Assembly: GCA_039990395.1 (NCBI GenBank)
Contig: JBDXFZ010000041.1
Coordinates: forward strand, 1-64,000
Source: CALINF01 sp039990395
Lineage (GTDB): Bacteria > Pseudomonadota > Gammaproteobacteria > Pseudomonadales > Halieaceae
DNA length: 64,000 nucleotides
Direction of reading: 5' to 3'
Positions 46,348 through 54,797 of this stretch are shown piece by piece. The notes beneath the pieces were generated by a model. That model did no database searches. It was not told the origin of the DNA and saw only the letters and a list, made by a program, of their open reading frames with translations. Position 1 is the stretch's first letter. Each line of letters begins with the position of its first letter. The translations under genes and the position numbers were made by a program.

Positions 46348-48012
46348 ATGAAAAGACTAACCGCCGCAGTGGCGATGATTGGTGCCATCTCGGTTGCACC
46401 AGCTATCGCCAAGGATATTGTTCATGATGCAGAGTTCCAGATATTAAAGGTCCAGAATGGAAAACGCTGGGCTGAAGAAGACAAGCTTATCGATACCAAG
46501 ATCGCTGAGTTTCGCGAGAGGAACGGCGGCAAGCCACCAAATATTGTCTACATTCTGCTGGATGACCTTGGCTTTGGTGAAATTGGCACTCCCAGCCTGA
46601 CGCCAACACGCGGCTATTCCACTCCCAATATTGACGCCATGGCCAGGCAGGGTTTGACCTTTGGCCGCATGTACACCGAGCCTTCCTGCACACCTACCCG
46701 GGTTGCCATGACAACTGGCCGCTACCCTATCCGTACCGGCACAACGGAAGCGAAGGCAACGCTGGCAGGTGACGGTTTACCTGCCTCGGAGAAAACCATC
46801 GCCGAAGTACTGCGCGAAGCCGGTTACTACACGTCACACGTCGGCAAGTGGCACATGGGCGACATCGAACAAGCCTATGCGAGTAACCAGGGGTTTATAC
46901 ATGCCGAGTTCCCAATTCACCAACAGGGCCAACTCGCCATCATGCACGTGGATCCGCAGAATGCTGATGTGATTCGGGGTGTGAATCCAGATACCCAACT
47001 GCAAACCTACACTATCGATAATACGTTCGTCGCCAACCCTTCGCACATGGTCACCGGTGTTGAATTTCGAGATGGCAAACTTTACGAAGTGGATCTGGAA
47101 GCTGGCGAAGAGTGGAACCAGAAAAAGTACCGTGAGATGAATGAGCGCTACCAGCGTAATATGCTTGGTCAGTTGCAAGAGCTCTCAAAGCAAGATAAGC
47201 CGTTTTACATTAACTACTGGCCGCTTTTCCCGCTCTCCTATGTGCCCAGTGATGTGCAGGAAGTGCGCACTCTGAACGGCGGTACTGTCGCCGAGAGCAT
47301 CGCCGAGGTAGATGTATGGATTGGCGAGATCATGGCGGAGATCGACCGGCTCGGGCTCGCCGAAAATACCATTGTAGTGGTTATGGGCGACAACGGCCCA
47401 TTCATGCAATACGCTGGAATTGGAGGTGTTACGGACCGTGTGTATCGCGGCGGTAAGACAGACATTCTGGAAGGTGGTGTCAGGGTAAATGCCTATATGC
47501 AGTGGAAAGGCGTGCTCGAGCCCAGCAGCCACGTCAATGACATCGTTCATGTCTCCGATCTCTACACCACCTTTGCGCGCCTCGGTGGCGCAATGGACGA
47601 GATCCCCCGGGATCGGATTATTGATGGTATCGACCAGACCAGCCTGCTGTTCCTTGGAGATTCCAAAGGGCGTCGTGACTATGTGCACATCTACGACGGC
47701 CCCCACCTCAAGGCCGTGGTTAAGAATAAGTACAAGATGCACTTACCACCGCCGGGGGCCAACCCAATTGCTGCGCCTATCTACGACCTTTACAGGGATC
47801 CCCGAGAAGAGCGCCCTGAAGATGGTATTAAGTATGGACCTTGGGCGGGTGGCCAGTTTGCTGGCATGATCAAACGCCACATGGCCATGAAGCAAAAATA
47901 TCCCGATCGTCCGATGACTACTGGCGTCCCGTATGGGGGTATCGAGAATCTGCGCCCGGAAACTGAGTACATGCTTAAAATCTTCCTGGCCGGCCAGCCG
48001 CAGAAGAAATAA
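46348..48012 (+). CDS. Secreted arylsulfatase (type I, formylglycine)
   Basis: This 554-residue exported sulfatase has a signal peptide (MKRLTAAVAMIGAISVAPAIA). The modification motif CTPTR holds Cys114, the residue converted to formylglycine, followed by GRYPIRTG. Metal and active-site elements are LDDLGFGEIG, SHVGKWHMGD and MGDNGPFM. It hydrolyses sulfate esters of an unknown, possibly marine polysaccharide-related or aryl, substrate. The ATG at 46348 is preferred over a GTG 9 nt upstream because AGGTGA precedes it. No sulfatase-maturating enzyme is in the window. A long hairpin follows. Confidence 0.92.
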   Translation: MKRLTAAVAMIGAISVAPAIAKDIVHDAEFQILKVQNGKRWAEEDKLIDTKIAEFRERNGGKPPNIVYILLDDLGFGEIGTPSLTPTRGYSTPNIDAMARQGLTFGRMYTEPSCTPTRVAMTTGRYPIRTGTTEAKATLAGDGLPASEKTIAEVLREAGYYTSHVGKWHMGDIEQAYASNQGFIHAEFPIHQQGQLAIMHVDPQNADVIRGVNPDTQLQTYTIDNTFVANPSHMVTGVEFRDGKLYEVDLEAGEEWNQKKYREMNERYQRNMLGQLQELSKQDKPFYINYWPLFPLSYVPSDVQEVRTLNGGTVAESIAEVDVWIGEIMAEIDRLGLAENTIVVVMGDNGPFMQYAGIGGVTDRVYRGGKTDILEGGVRVNAYMQWKGVLEPSSHVNDIVHVSDLYTTFARLGGAMDEIPRDRIIDGIDQTSLLFLGDSKGRRDYVHIYDGPHLKAVVKNKYKMHLPPPGANPIAAPIYDLYRDPREERPEDGIKYGPWAGGQFAGMIKRHMAMKQKYPDRPMTTGVPYGGIENLRPETEYMLKIFLAGQPQKK

Positions 48013-48033
48013 CACTACAGTGTCTTGACCCAA

Positions 48034-48067
48034 CCAGTGCTACGTTCTAACTAAAACGTGGCACTGG
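48034..48067 (+). terminator. Hairpin after the sulfatase gene
   Basis: A 13-bp stem (CCAGTGCTACGTT with AACGTGGCACTGG, one G-T pair) encloses an 8-nt loop, 21 nt after the sulfatase stop. No T-run follows, so it is a probable but not classical terminator. Confidence 0.6.
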
Positions 48068-48158
48068 TCGCACCTAAATAGCTGAAAAGGCCAATAGCAA
48101 AACTGCCTCTTGGTAAATCAGACCGCCTGGTAATTTATGCTTTGACGGTGACAAGTAC

Positions 48159-48626
48159 TCAATCTTGAATCTTCGCGCATAGAATCACCTTGTCGAGGCA
48201 ATGTATTCCGTTTTCGTAGATTGGAGGCCGGTAGCTGGCAAAAAAATCGACGTCGATAGACTGCATTCGAAACCCGCACTTCTGATACAAAGCCAATTGA
48301 TCCAGACTGGAATTCCCAGTGCCTACCAACAGGTGTTTTGCCCCCTGCTCTTTAGCCTCTTGCTTAATCGCTGCAATCAACCGCTTGGCAATACCCATGC
48401 CCTGACAGGATGGTGCCACTGCAATATTTTTAAGCTCAAACACGTGTTTCTCACAGGTCAGTACAGCAACGCCCGCAGTATCGCTGCCCGCTGTAGCAAC
48501 CAGAAGCGTAGCGCCGGGCATATATTGCCGCACCTGCTTCTCATCGGGGTCGGCACTGAGTAACAGCGCCACCAGAGGCGCAGTAAGCGCCCCATCGTGA
48601 CGCTGTATATTCAATTCTGCTTGCAA
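48159..48626 (-). CDS. GNAT family N-acetyltransferase
   Basis: This 155-residue protein has the acetyl-CoA-binding GNAT core (ELKNIAVAPSCQGMGIAKRLI) and C-terminal ALYQKCGFRMQSID. Substrate is unknown. The start is a TTG at 48626 without a strong Shine-Dalgarno, so the N-terminus may be a few residues off. It is convergent with the sulfatase and divergent from dnaE2. Confidence 0.85.
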   Translation of the reverse strand: MQAELNIQRHDGALTAPLVALLLSADPDEKQVRQYMPGATLLVATAGSDTAGVAVLTCEKHVFELKNIAVAPSCQGMGIAKRLIAAIKQEAKEQGAKHLLVGTGNSSLDQLALYQKCGFRMQSIDVDFFASYRPPIYENGIHCLDKVILCAKIQD

Positions 48627-48714
48627 CTACTTACCCTCATGACTGCCTCATAGTACCCCTCGCATATGGCGCAGACTATGCACAGTAGGCAGAGAAATTG
48701 ACAATACCCATATA

Positions 48715-48730
48715 CTGTACAAATATACAG
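48715..48730. promoter_or_regulatory. LexA box upstream of dnaE2
   Basis: CTGTACAAATATACAG is a perfect CTG-N10-CAG box ending only 3 nt before the dnaE2 ATG. A consensus -35 TTGACA is at 48698-48703. With 17-bp spacing the -10 would be AAATAT (48721-48726) inside the box, which puts transcription start within 1-2 nt of the ATG. Confidence 0.87.
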
Positions 48731-48733
48731 TAT

Positions 48734-51700
48734 ATGTCTTATGCTGAACTCCACTCCCTGAGCTGTTATAGCTTTCTGCGCGGCGCGTCGCACCCCCACG
48801 AATTAGTCGAACGTGCCAGTGACTGTGGCTATCGTGCACTGGCGATTACTGACGAGTGCTCACTGGCCGGCGTGGTCAAAGCGCATGTCGCAGCCAGTGA
48901 ATCAGGCCTGCACCTGATTATTGGCAGTGAACTTAATCTGGAAGAAGGCATACGGCTGGTTGCGTTGGTGCCCTCACGCGCCGCCTATAGCGAATTGTCT
49001 GGATTGATCAGCATGGCGCGAAGACGCAGTCCCAAAGGTGAGTACCGGGTCACTCTGCGCGACGTTATTTTTCATCTCAAACGCTGTCTGCTGATCTGGC
49101 TGCCGCCAGAAGATAACTCAACCCTACGCGCTTATGGCAGGCAACTGCAGCGACTGTGTAAGGACAGGCTTTGGGTGGGCATTGCCTATCTGCTGGGCAA
49201 TAACGAGATCAATCGCTATCTCGCCATACAAACACTCGCCAGTGAGCTAGGTATTCCTACATTGGCTTGTGGCAACGTGCAGATGCACTGCGCCAGTCGC
49301 AAGCCATTACACGACGTGCTCACCGCGCTACAGCACAACACCAGCATCGCCCGGCTGGGCCGGCGGCGCCTGAGCAACAGCCAGCAACACCTGCGCAGTC
49401 TCGATACATTGCACAAGCTCTATCCACAGGCGTTACTCGACGAAACCCTACGTGTTGCCAACTTGTGTAACTTCTCACTGAATGAACTGCGCTACGAATA
49501 CCCAGAAGAAGTAGTACCTCCGGGCTACGATGCCAAACAGTATCTGCGCGAGCTGGTTACTACTGGCACCCGGGAGCGCTGGCCCAAGGGCGTGCCAGAA
49601 ACCATACAGCAACGTATCGAGACCGAACTGGCCCTGATAGCAGAGCTCGATTACGAGTACTACTTTTTAACGGTATACGACATCGTACGCTTCGCCCGTG
49701 CGCGCCACATACTGTGCCAGGGGCGCGGCTCGGCGGCTAATTCCGTAGTGTGCTACTGCCTGTTTATCACCGAGGTATCGCCGGAGCAGGTGTCTTTGCT
49801 GTTTGAGCGATTTATCTCACGCGAACGTGACGAACCGCCCGACATCGATGTAGATTTCGAACACGAACGTCGCGAGGAAGTGATTCAGTACATCTACGAA
49901 AAGTACTCACGACGCCGCGCCGCGCTGGCCGCCACTGTCATCACCTATCGCTCTCGCAGCGCAGTACGCGACGTGGGCAAGGCGCTGGGTTTGGATTCTA
50001 CCTTTGTCGATGACCTGGCTAAGTCGCTTGCCTGGTGGGACCGCAGCAAGGATTTGGCCAAGCGCTTCGAAGAACAGGGCGTTGCCGGCCACAGCGAGCA
50101 GGCAGAGCTGTTCTACAACCTGGTACAGGAAATTCTCGGCTTCCCACGCCACCTGTCACAGCATGTAGGTGGGTTTGTCATTACCCGCAGTCCGATCTCC
50201 ACGCTGGTACCGGTAGAGAACGCCAGTATGGCCGATCGTACGGTTATTCAATGGGACAAGGAGGATATCGAGTCACTGGGACTACTGAAGGTAGATATCC
50301 TGGCTCTGGGTATGCTGTCTGCTATCCGCAAGACCCTGCAGATGGTGCATCGCTACAACCCAGCCATCGGCACTATCAGCGATGTACCCAGAGAAGATCA
50401 GGCTACTTACCGTATGCTGCACGCTGCCGATTCCGTTGGCGTATTCCAGATTGAATCACGGGCCCAGATGTCGATGCTGCCGCGCCTCAAGCCCAGCTGT
50501 TTTTACGACTTGGTGATAGAGATCGCTATTGTCAGACCCGGCCCCATTCAGGGTGACATGGTGCACCCCTATCTGCGTCGCAAGCAGGGCCTTGAAGCTG
50601 TTACCTACCCCAGCGAGGCCATCAAGAGCGTACTTGATCGCACGCTTGGTGTGCCTATTTTTCAGGAGCAGGTTATTAAACTCGCCATGGTGGCCGCGGG
50701 ATTCAGTGGCGGCGAAGCCGATCAGCTACGCCGTGCCATTACCAACTGGGGTAAGAACAGCAAACTACTGACCTTCGAGAAAAAGCTGACCCAGGGCATG
50801 ATCGAACGCGGCTACGACGAAGACTTTGCGCGCCGCCTGTTTGACCAGATCAAAGGCTTTGGCGGCTACGGTTTTCCGGAGTCGCACTCCGCCAGCTTTG
50901 CACTGCTGGCCTATGTCTCTGCGTGGCTGAAGCGTCATCACCCTGCCGCCTTTCTGGTGGGATTGCTCAATAGTCAGCCCATGGGGTTTTACAGCCCTTC
51001 ACAGTTACTACAGGATGCCGTTCGCCATGGTGTAGTGGCATTACCCGTCGATGCCAACCAGAGCACCTGGGACCATCAGTTACTCGACAGCCCAACCGAT
51101 CACAATCAACAACCTCCCGTACGATTGGGCTTGCGGCTGGTAAAAGGCCTGAGCCGCGACGGCGCTGAACGTATTGTTGCCGCCCGCCTGCAGCGACCAT
51201 TTCGCCAAATCAGCGACTTACGCCAACGCGCCAACCTGAACCGGCGCGATATGGAGGCATTAGCTGATGCTGATGCCCTAACCTCTCTCAGTGGCAATCG
51301 ACACCAATCCCAATGGCAAATCATGGCATTGGAGCAGCCCAAACCACTGCTGCATAACGAGCAACGTCAGCGCAGCGACTACTTCAACGACAACATCGTA
51401 TTACCCGCACCAGGTATTGCCGAAGAAGTACTGTCTGATTACCGGGCAACGGGGCTGACCCTGCGAGCTCACCCCATGAGCCTGCTGCGCGGGCGCTACC
51501 CTTTCAATCGCTGCAAACGCTTCAGCGATCTGAGTGAAGTCGGCCACAACCGGTTTATTCGTATTGCCGGGCTGGTCACCTGCCGCCAGCGACCAGGCAC
51601 TGCGTCGGGCGTACTGTTTTTAACGTTAGAAGATGAAACGGGCAACAGTAACGTCGTGATCTGGCCCAGAACACAAGAGCACTTTCGCAAGGTATTGATG

Positions 51701-51832
51701 ACAGGGCGGCTGCTAATGGTTAAAGGCACACTGGAGACAAAGGATAATGTAACTCACATCATCGCAGGAGCCCTTTATGACTACACCAGCGAGTTAGAGG
51801 CATTAACGGTAAAGTCGCGGAACTTCCACTGA
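48734..51832 (+). CDS. dnaE2: Error-prone DNA polymerase DnaE2 (ImuC)
   Basis: This 1032-residue C-family polymerase has an N-terminal PHP domain (AELHSLSCYSFLRGASHPHELV), the palm catalytic region (PPDIDVDFEHERREEVI), FQIESRAQMSMLPRLKPSCF, the fingers/thumb part IVRPGPIQGDMVHPYLRRK and a C-terminal OB domain (IRIAGLVTCRQRPGTASGVL). It performs SOS-induced translesion synthesis with ImuA and ImuB. The ATG at 48734 starts the family-typical N-terminus. A TTG at 48698 would add 12 residues but coincides with the -35 box. No Shine-Dalgarno can fit between the LexA box and this ATG, so a leaderless mRNA is suspected. Confidence 0.94.
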   Translation: MSYAELHSLSCYSFLRGASHPHELVERASDCGYRALAITDECSLAGVVKAHVAASESGLHLIIGSELNLEEGIRLVALVPSRAAYSELSGLISMARRRSPKGEYRVTLRDVIFHLKRCLLIWLPPEDNSTLRAYGRQLQRLCKDRLWVGIAYLLGNNEINRYLAIQTLASELGIPTLACGNVQMHCASRKPLHDVLTALQHNTSIARLGRRRLSNSQQHLRSLDTLHKLYPQALLDETLRVANLCNFSLNELRYEYPEEVVPPGYDAKQYLRELVTTGTRERWPKGVPETIQQRIETELALIAELDYEYYFLTVYDIVRFARARHILCQGRGSAANSVVCYCLFITEVSPEQVSLLFERFISRERDEPPDIDVDFEHERREEVIQYIYEKYSRRRAALAATVITYRSRSAVRDVGKALGLDSTFVDDLAKSLAWWDRSKDLAKRFEEQGVAGHSEQAELFYNLVQEILGFPRHLSQHVGGFVITRSPISTLVPVENASMADRTVIQWDKEDIESLGLLKVDILALGMLSAIRKTLQMVHRYNPAIGTISDVPREDQATYRMLHAADSVGVFQIESRAQMSMLPRLKPSCFYDLVIEIAIVRPGPIQGDMVHPYLRRKQGLEAVTYPSEAIKSVLDRTLGVPIFQEQVIKLAMVAAGFSGGEADQLRRAITNWGKNSKLLTFEKKLTQGMIERGYDEDFARRLFDQIKGFGGYGFPESHSASFALLAYVSAWLKRHHPAAFLVGLLNSQPMGFYSPSQLLQDAVRHGVVALPVDANQSTWDHQLLDSPTDHNQQPPVRLGLRLVKGLSRDGAERIVAARLQRPFRQISDLRQRANLNRRDMEALADADALTSLSGNRHQSQWQIMALEQPKPLLHNEQRQRSDYFNDNIVLPAPGIAEEVLSDYRATGLTLRAHPMSLLRGRYPFNRCKRFSDLSEVGHNRFIRIAGLVTCRQRPGTASGVLFLTLEDETGNSNVVIWPRTQEHFRKVLMTGRLLMVKGTLETKDNVTHIIAGALYDYTSELEALTVKSRNFH

Positions 51833-51852
51833 CCCTGCCTCAAATAGAAAGC

Positions 51853-51877
51853 AAAAAAAACCGGGCTCAGGGCCCGG
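51853..51877 (-). terminator. Intrinsic terminator of the peroxiredoxin gene
   Basis: Read on the minus strand, the stem CCGGGC / GCCCGG with a 5-nt loop is followed directly by eight T. It lies 28 nt after the peroxiredoxin stop. It is the clearest Rho-independent terminator in the window. For dnaE2 on the other strand it lacks the T-run. Confidence 0.88.
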
Positions 51878-51904
51878 CAGTCTATCTACCTCTATTCGCG
51901 TCGC

Positions 51905-52477
51905 TTAGCCAACAAACGCTTTACGGGGTGCAGAGACACCCTCCGCTTCCACACCCTTAAGATAAGCAAGGATCGTATCGGCATCGGATACTTCGAACGG
52001 GTCGGTCGCGCAATTGTCGCCGAAGTCAGATTCGATGAACATTTTCTCAACATTGCCGTCGTTAACGACCATTGAGTAACGCCACGAGCGCATGCCAAAG
52101 CCGATGTTCGACTTGTCTACCAGCATACCCATCTTGCGAGTGAACTCACCGTTGCCATCGGGCAGCAGGAAAATATTCTGGTTGCCTTGCTCCTTGCCCC
52201 ACTTGAACATGACGAAGGCATCATTCACTGAAATACAGATAATCTCATCAACGCCCTGCGCCTTAAACTCGTCGTAGAGTTCATCGTAACGAGGCAGGTG
52301 ATTCGAAGAACACGTCGGCGTGAATGCGCCTGGCAATGAAAAGACAACAACCTTCTTGCCGCCAAATAAGTCAGCAGTGGTCTTGTCTGCCCAAACATAA
52401 GGGTTATCGCCGCCGACAGACTCGTCGCGCACGCGCGTTTTAAAGGTGACGTCAGGTACTCGATTCGTTGGATTCAT
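51905..52477 (-). CDS. Peroxiredoxin (Prx5-like)
   Basis: This 190-residue thiol peroxidase has the peroxidatic Cys in PGAFTPTCSSNHLPRY, and the upstream KKVVVFSLPGAFTP is typical of the Prx5/hybrid group. SVNDAFVMFKWGK and KSNIGFGMRSWRYSMVVNDG are family-typical. It reduces peroxides with glutathione or thioredoxin-type donors. No C-terminal glutaredoxin domain is fused here. It is monocistronic, with a clear terminator. Confidence 0.93.
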   Translation of the reverse strand: MNPTNRVPDVTFKTRVRDESVGGDNPYVWADKTTADLFGGKKVVVFSLPGAFTPTCSSNHLPRYDELYDEFKAQGVDEIICISVNDAFVMFKWGKEQGNQNIFLLPDGNGEFTRKMGMLVDKSNIGFGMRSWRYSMVVNDGNVEKMFIESDFGDNCATDPFEVSDADTILAYLKGVEAEGVSAPRKAFVG

Positions 52478-52610
52478 AACTGCTCCTATTACTATTTAAG
52501 AATGAATTTCGCAACTGGGAGCATTATACGAACTGCAGATTGATCGGTATATCGATATTTTTTAACTTTATTGATCGCTTTTGTCGATTTAAGCAATGTA
52601 TGTCATCAGA

Positions 52611-53417
52611 TCACTCCCTGATCAGGACACTCTGCGTAAAAACCATCTCGATCTGAACACTCTCTCGCTGCAGTAATAGCTCCCGCTTCTCGCGCTGTCC
52701 GCGATAAGCAAATGGGGTCATCGCAACAATATCTGCCACCAAGGCCTGGCTTGCTGCCAGCGCAAAGCGAACGGTGCGCGTGCTGGCAAGGCTGAATCCC
52801 GCCACCATCACCGCTTCTTCGGCGTGCGGGCGAGGTGACGTATAGAGTGCTTCGCGCAAAGACCACAGGTGCATAGGCGCTGGAGTCACTTTCAGATACA
52901 CACCCCCTGCTGGTAGCAAACGCTGCAACTCCGCTGGCGCTGTCGGGGCAAAAACACTCACCACGCTACCCACAGAATCTTCCGGCAGTGGTACAGCAAA
53001 GGCACTGGCCACAGCAAAATCAACACGGGGATAGCGTTTGGCCGCCAGTCGTACCGCCGGTTTCGCCATATCTACCCCCAAAATGCTGACGGTGGGGAGG
53101 TGGTCTGCGAGGTAGCCCGCGTAATAGCCTTCGCCACAGCCCAGGTCGAGTATCGGACCCGCGGCGACGGCCTCCGCTTCAGCGAGGATCGTTGCGATGG
53201 ATTCGGCCAGAGGTTGATAAACGCCGGCCTCATGCACACGCCTGCGAGCGGCAATCATGAGTGCGTTGTCGCCAGGTTCGAGACTGCTTTTTTTGTTCGC
53301 GGGGAGAAGGTTTACATAACCTTCGCGGGCGCGATCAAAGCTGTGCCCACTATCGCACTGCAAGGGAGTGAGTCCCGACAAGGGTTGTCGGCACACTGGA
53401 CAAAGCCACTTAACCAC
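52611..53417 (-). CDS. rlmA: 23S rRNA (guanine-N1)-methyltransferase RlmA
   Basis: This 268-residue protein has an N-terminal zinc finger (LCPVCRQPL, LQCDSGHSFD) and a Rossmann SAM domain (ILDLGCGEGYYAGYLAD, VLGVDMAK-like LGVDMAKPAV). It matches RlmA, which methylates G745 of 23S rRNA in E. coli. DRAREGYVNLLPANKKSS is highly characteristic. It starts with GTG. It may be co-transcribed with the upstream epimerase-like gene, 30 nt away. Confidence 0.93.
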   Translation of the reverse strand: MVKWLCPVCRQPLSGLTPLQCDSGHSFDRAREGYVNLLPANKKSSLEPGDNALMIAARRRVHEAGVYQPLAESIATILAEAEAVAAGPILDLGCGEGYYAGYLADHLPTVSILGVDMAKPAVRLAAKRYPRVDFAVASAFAVPLPEDSVGSVVSVFAPTAPAELQRLLPAGGVYLKVTPAPMHLWSLREALYTSPRPHAEEAVMVAGFSLASTRTVRFALAASQALVADIVAMTPFAYRGQREKRELLLQRESVQIEMVFTQSVLIRE

Positions 53418-53447
53418 TGCGGAATAACGACTGATTTACAGTGAGAA

Positions 53448-54566
53448 TCAGCTCGCCTGCGAGGCCGCCCAGTTAGCCAGAACAGCTGCCTCTATGTCAG
53501 GCGCAAGCCCCGCTTTTGCTTTGATCTTGCGCTCCTGCGGCAATGCATTCCACCAAGCCAGTGCATCACGCGCTGTCTCGCGGGTATTGCGATTACGCAG
53601 CCCTGCGGCAACGGCGCGCTCACCACTGGTCATTGCAAAGCCCGCATATTCAGCCAAAGGGGGAGTCCAGATGGGCAGGACATTACCCGAGCCCAGCTCC
53701 TGAGTAACCTGAAAATCATAAGGCACCCACACCGGACTGAAATCGCTGGTGGTAACCGCACGACAGTCATCCAACAGATCACCCATCGTGTACTGACCCG
53801 CTGGAGTCACAGTATTGAACGTGCCCATAATTTGCTTGTCGACCGAATCGAGCGTGAAAGTAGCCAGATCGCGCACATCAATTATTTGTATCTTATCCGC
53901 AGGCGCGCCGGGCCAAAGCATCTCACCACCACGGCTAGCTCTGGCAGGCCAGTAGGTAAAGCGATCGGTATGATCACCGGGGCCACATATATAAGTTGGC
54001 CTGAGAATCGTTAGCCGGTCTGCCCCGAATGCTGCTGCAGCGCGCTGCTCGCAGAGCGCTTTGAGAGGGCCGTAGGTCTCGCCAGTAACATCCTCGATGG
54101 TCTCGTCGTCCATTGTTGCCAGCGGCGAGTCTTCATCAATTGTGGGAATACCACCGGCGTACACGGATACCGTAGAGATATACACATAGTGCTTTGCAGC
54201 CGTGGCTAGCAGCCGCGCCGAATCTTCTACGTGCCGAGGCACGTAGCCAGAATTATCGATCACTACATCCCAGCTCTTGCCTTTAAGCGCATCCAGCCCG
54301 TTATTGCGATCGCCCTTAAGCGTTGTCACATCGGGAAACAGGGCACTGTTGGTTTTACCACGATTGAACAGCGTGACTTCGTGCCCGCGACGCAGCGCCT
54401 CACGCACCATATGCGGACCAATAAAGCCTGTACCACCCAAAATCAGAACGCGCTGCGGCTTGAAACCGCCCTGCACAAAGCCTTTGGCGGCGACTCCCGG
54501 CGCCAGTGAACCCGCAGCGCCAGCCGCCAACCCTGCCTGAATCAGCTTTCTTCTGGAAATACTCAT
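53448..54566 (-). CDS. Tat-exported NAD-dependent epimerase/dehydratase-like protein
   Basis: This 372-residue protein has a twin-arginine signal (SISRRKLIQAGLAAGAAGS), followed by a Rossmann domain of the extended SDR type with GGTGFIGPHMVREALRRGHE. Tyr and Lys occur in GETYGPLKALCE, in place of the SDR YxxxK. A Tat signal implies export as a folded protein with bound nucleotide. The substrate is unknown. It lies 30 nt before rlmA on the same strand. Confidence 0.87.
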   Translation of the reverse strand: MSISRRKLIQAGLAAGAAGSLAPGVAAKGFVQGGFKPQRVLILGGTGFIGPHMVREALRRGHEVTLFNRGKTNSALFPDVTTLKGDRNNGLDALKGKSWDVVIDNSGYVPRHVEDSARLLATAAKHYVYISTVSVYAGGIPTIDEDSPLATMDDETIEDVTGETYGPLKALCEQRAAAAFGADRLTILRPTYICGPGDHTDRFTYWPARASRGGEMLWPGAPADKIQIIDVRDLATFTLDSVDKQIMGTFNTVTPAGQYTMGDLLDDCRAVTTSDFSPVWVPYDFQVTQELGSGNVLPIWTPPLAEYAGFAMTSGERAVAAGLRNRNTRETARDALAWWNALPQERKIKAKAGLAPDIEAAVLANWAASQAS

Positions 54567-54596
54567 ATTAACGCTCCGTAACCAAGGGGAACCGAA

Positions 54597-54788
54597 TTAT
54601 TCGTTTTCGCTGCGAACCGTTACCGACAGATGGCCACTGAAATCTTCGTGGACCGAAAACAGAATTGGGCGACAACACACCTGACAGTCTTCGATGTACT
54701 CGGTACCGGCGTCGGAATCATCGATCAAGACCTCAATCGTTTCCCCGCAGTAGGGGCAACCGATCCCGCGCTGATCGAGCTCCGCCAC
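54597..54788 (-). CDS. CPXCG-motif cysteine-rich small protein
   Basis: This 63-residue protein has CPYCGETIEVLID and CQVCCRPI, giving a four-cysteine zinc site. It matches the CPXCG family of unknown function found across proteobacteria. It starts with GTG. It lies just downstream of the flavin monooxygenase and upstream of the Tat-exported epimerase-like gene. Confidence 0.85.
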   Translation of the reverse strand: MAELDQRGIGCPYCGETIEVLIDDSDAGTEYIEDCQVCCRPILFSVHEDFSGHLSVTVRSENE

Positions 54789-54797
54789 CGCTGAAAA

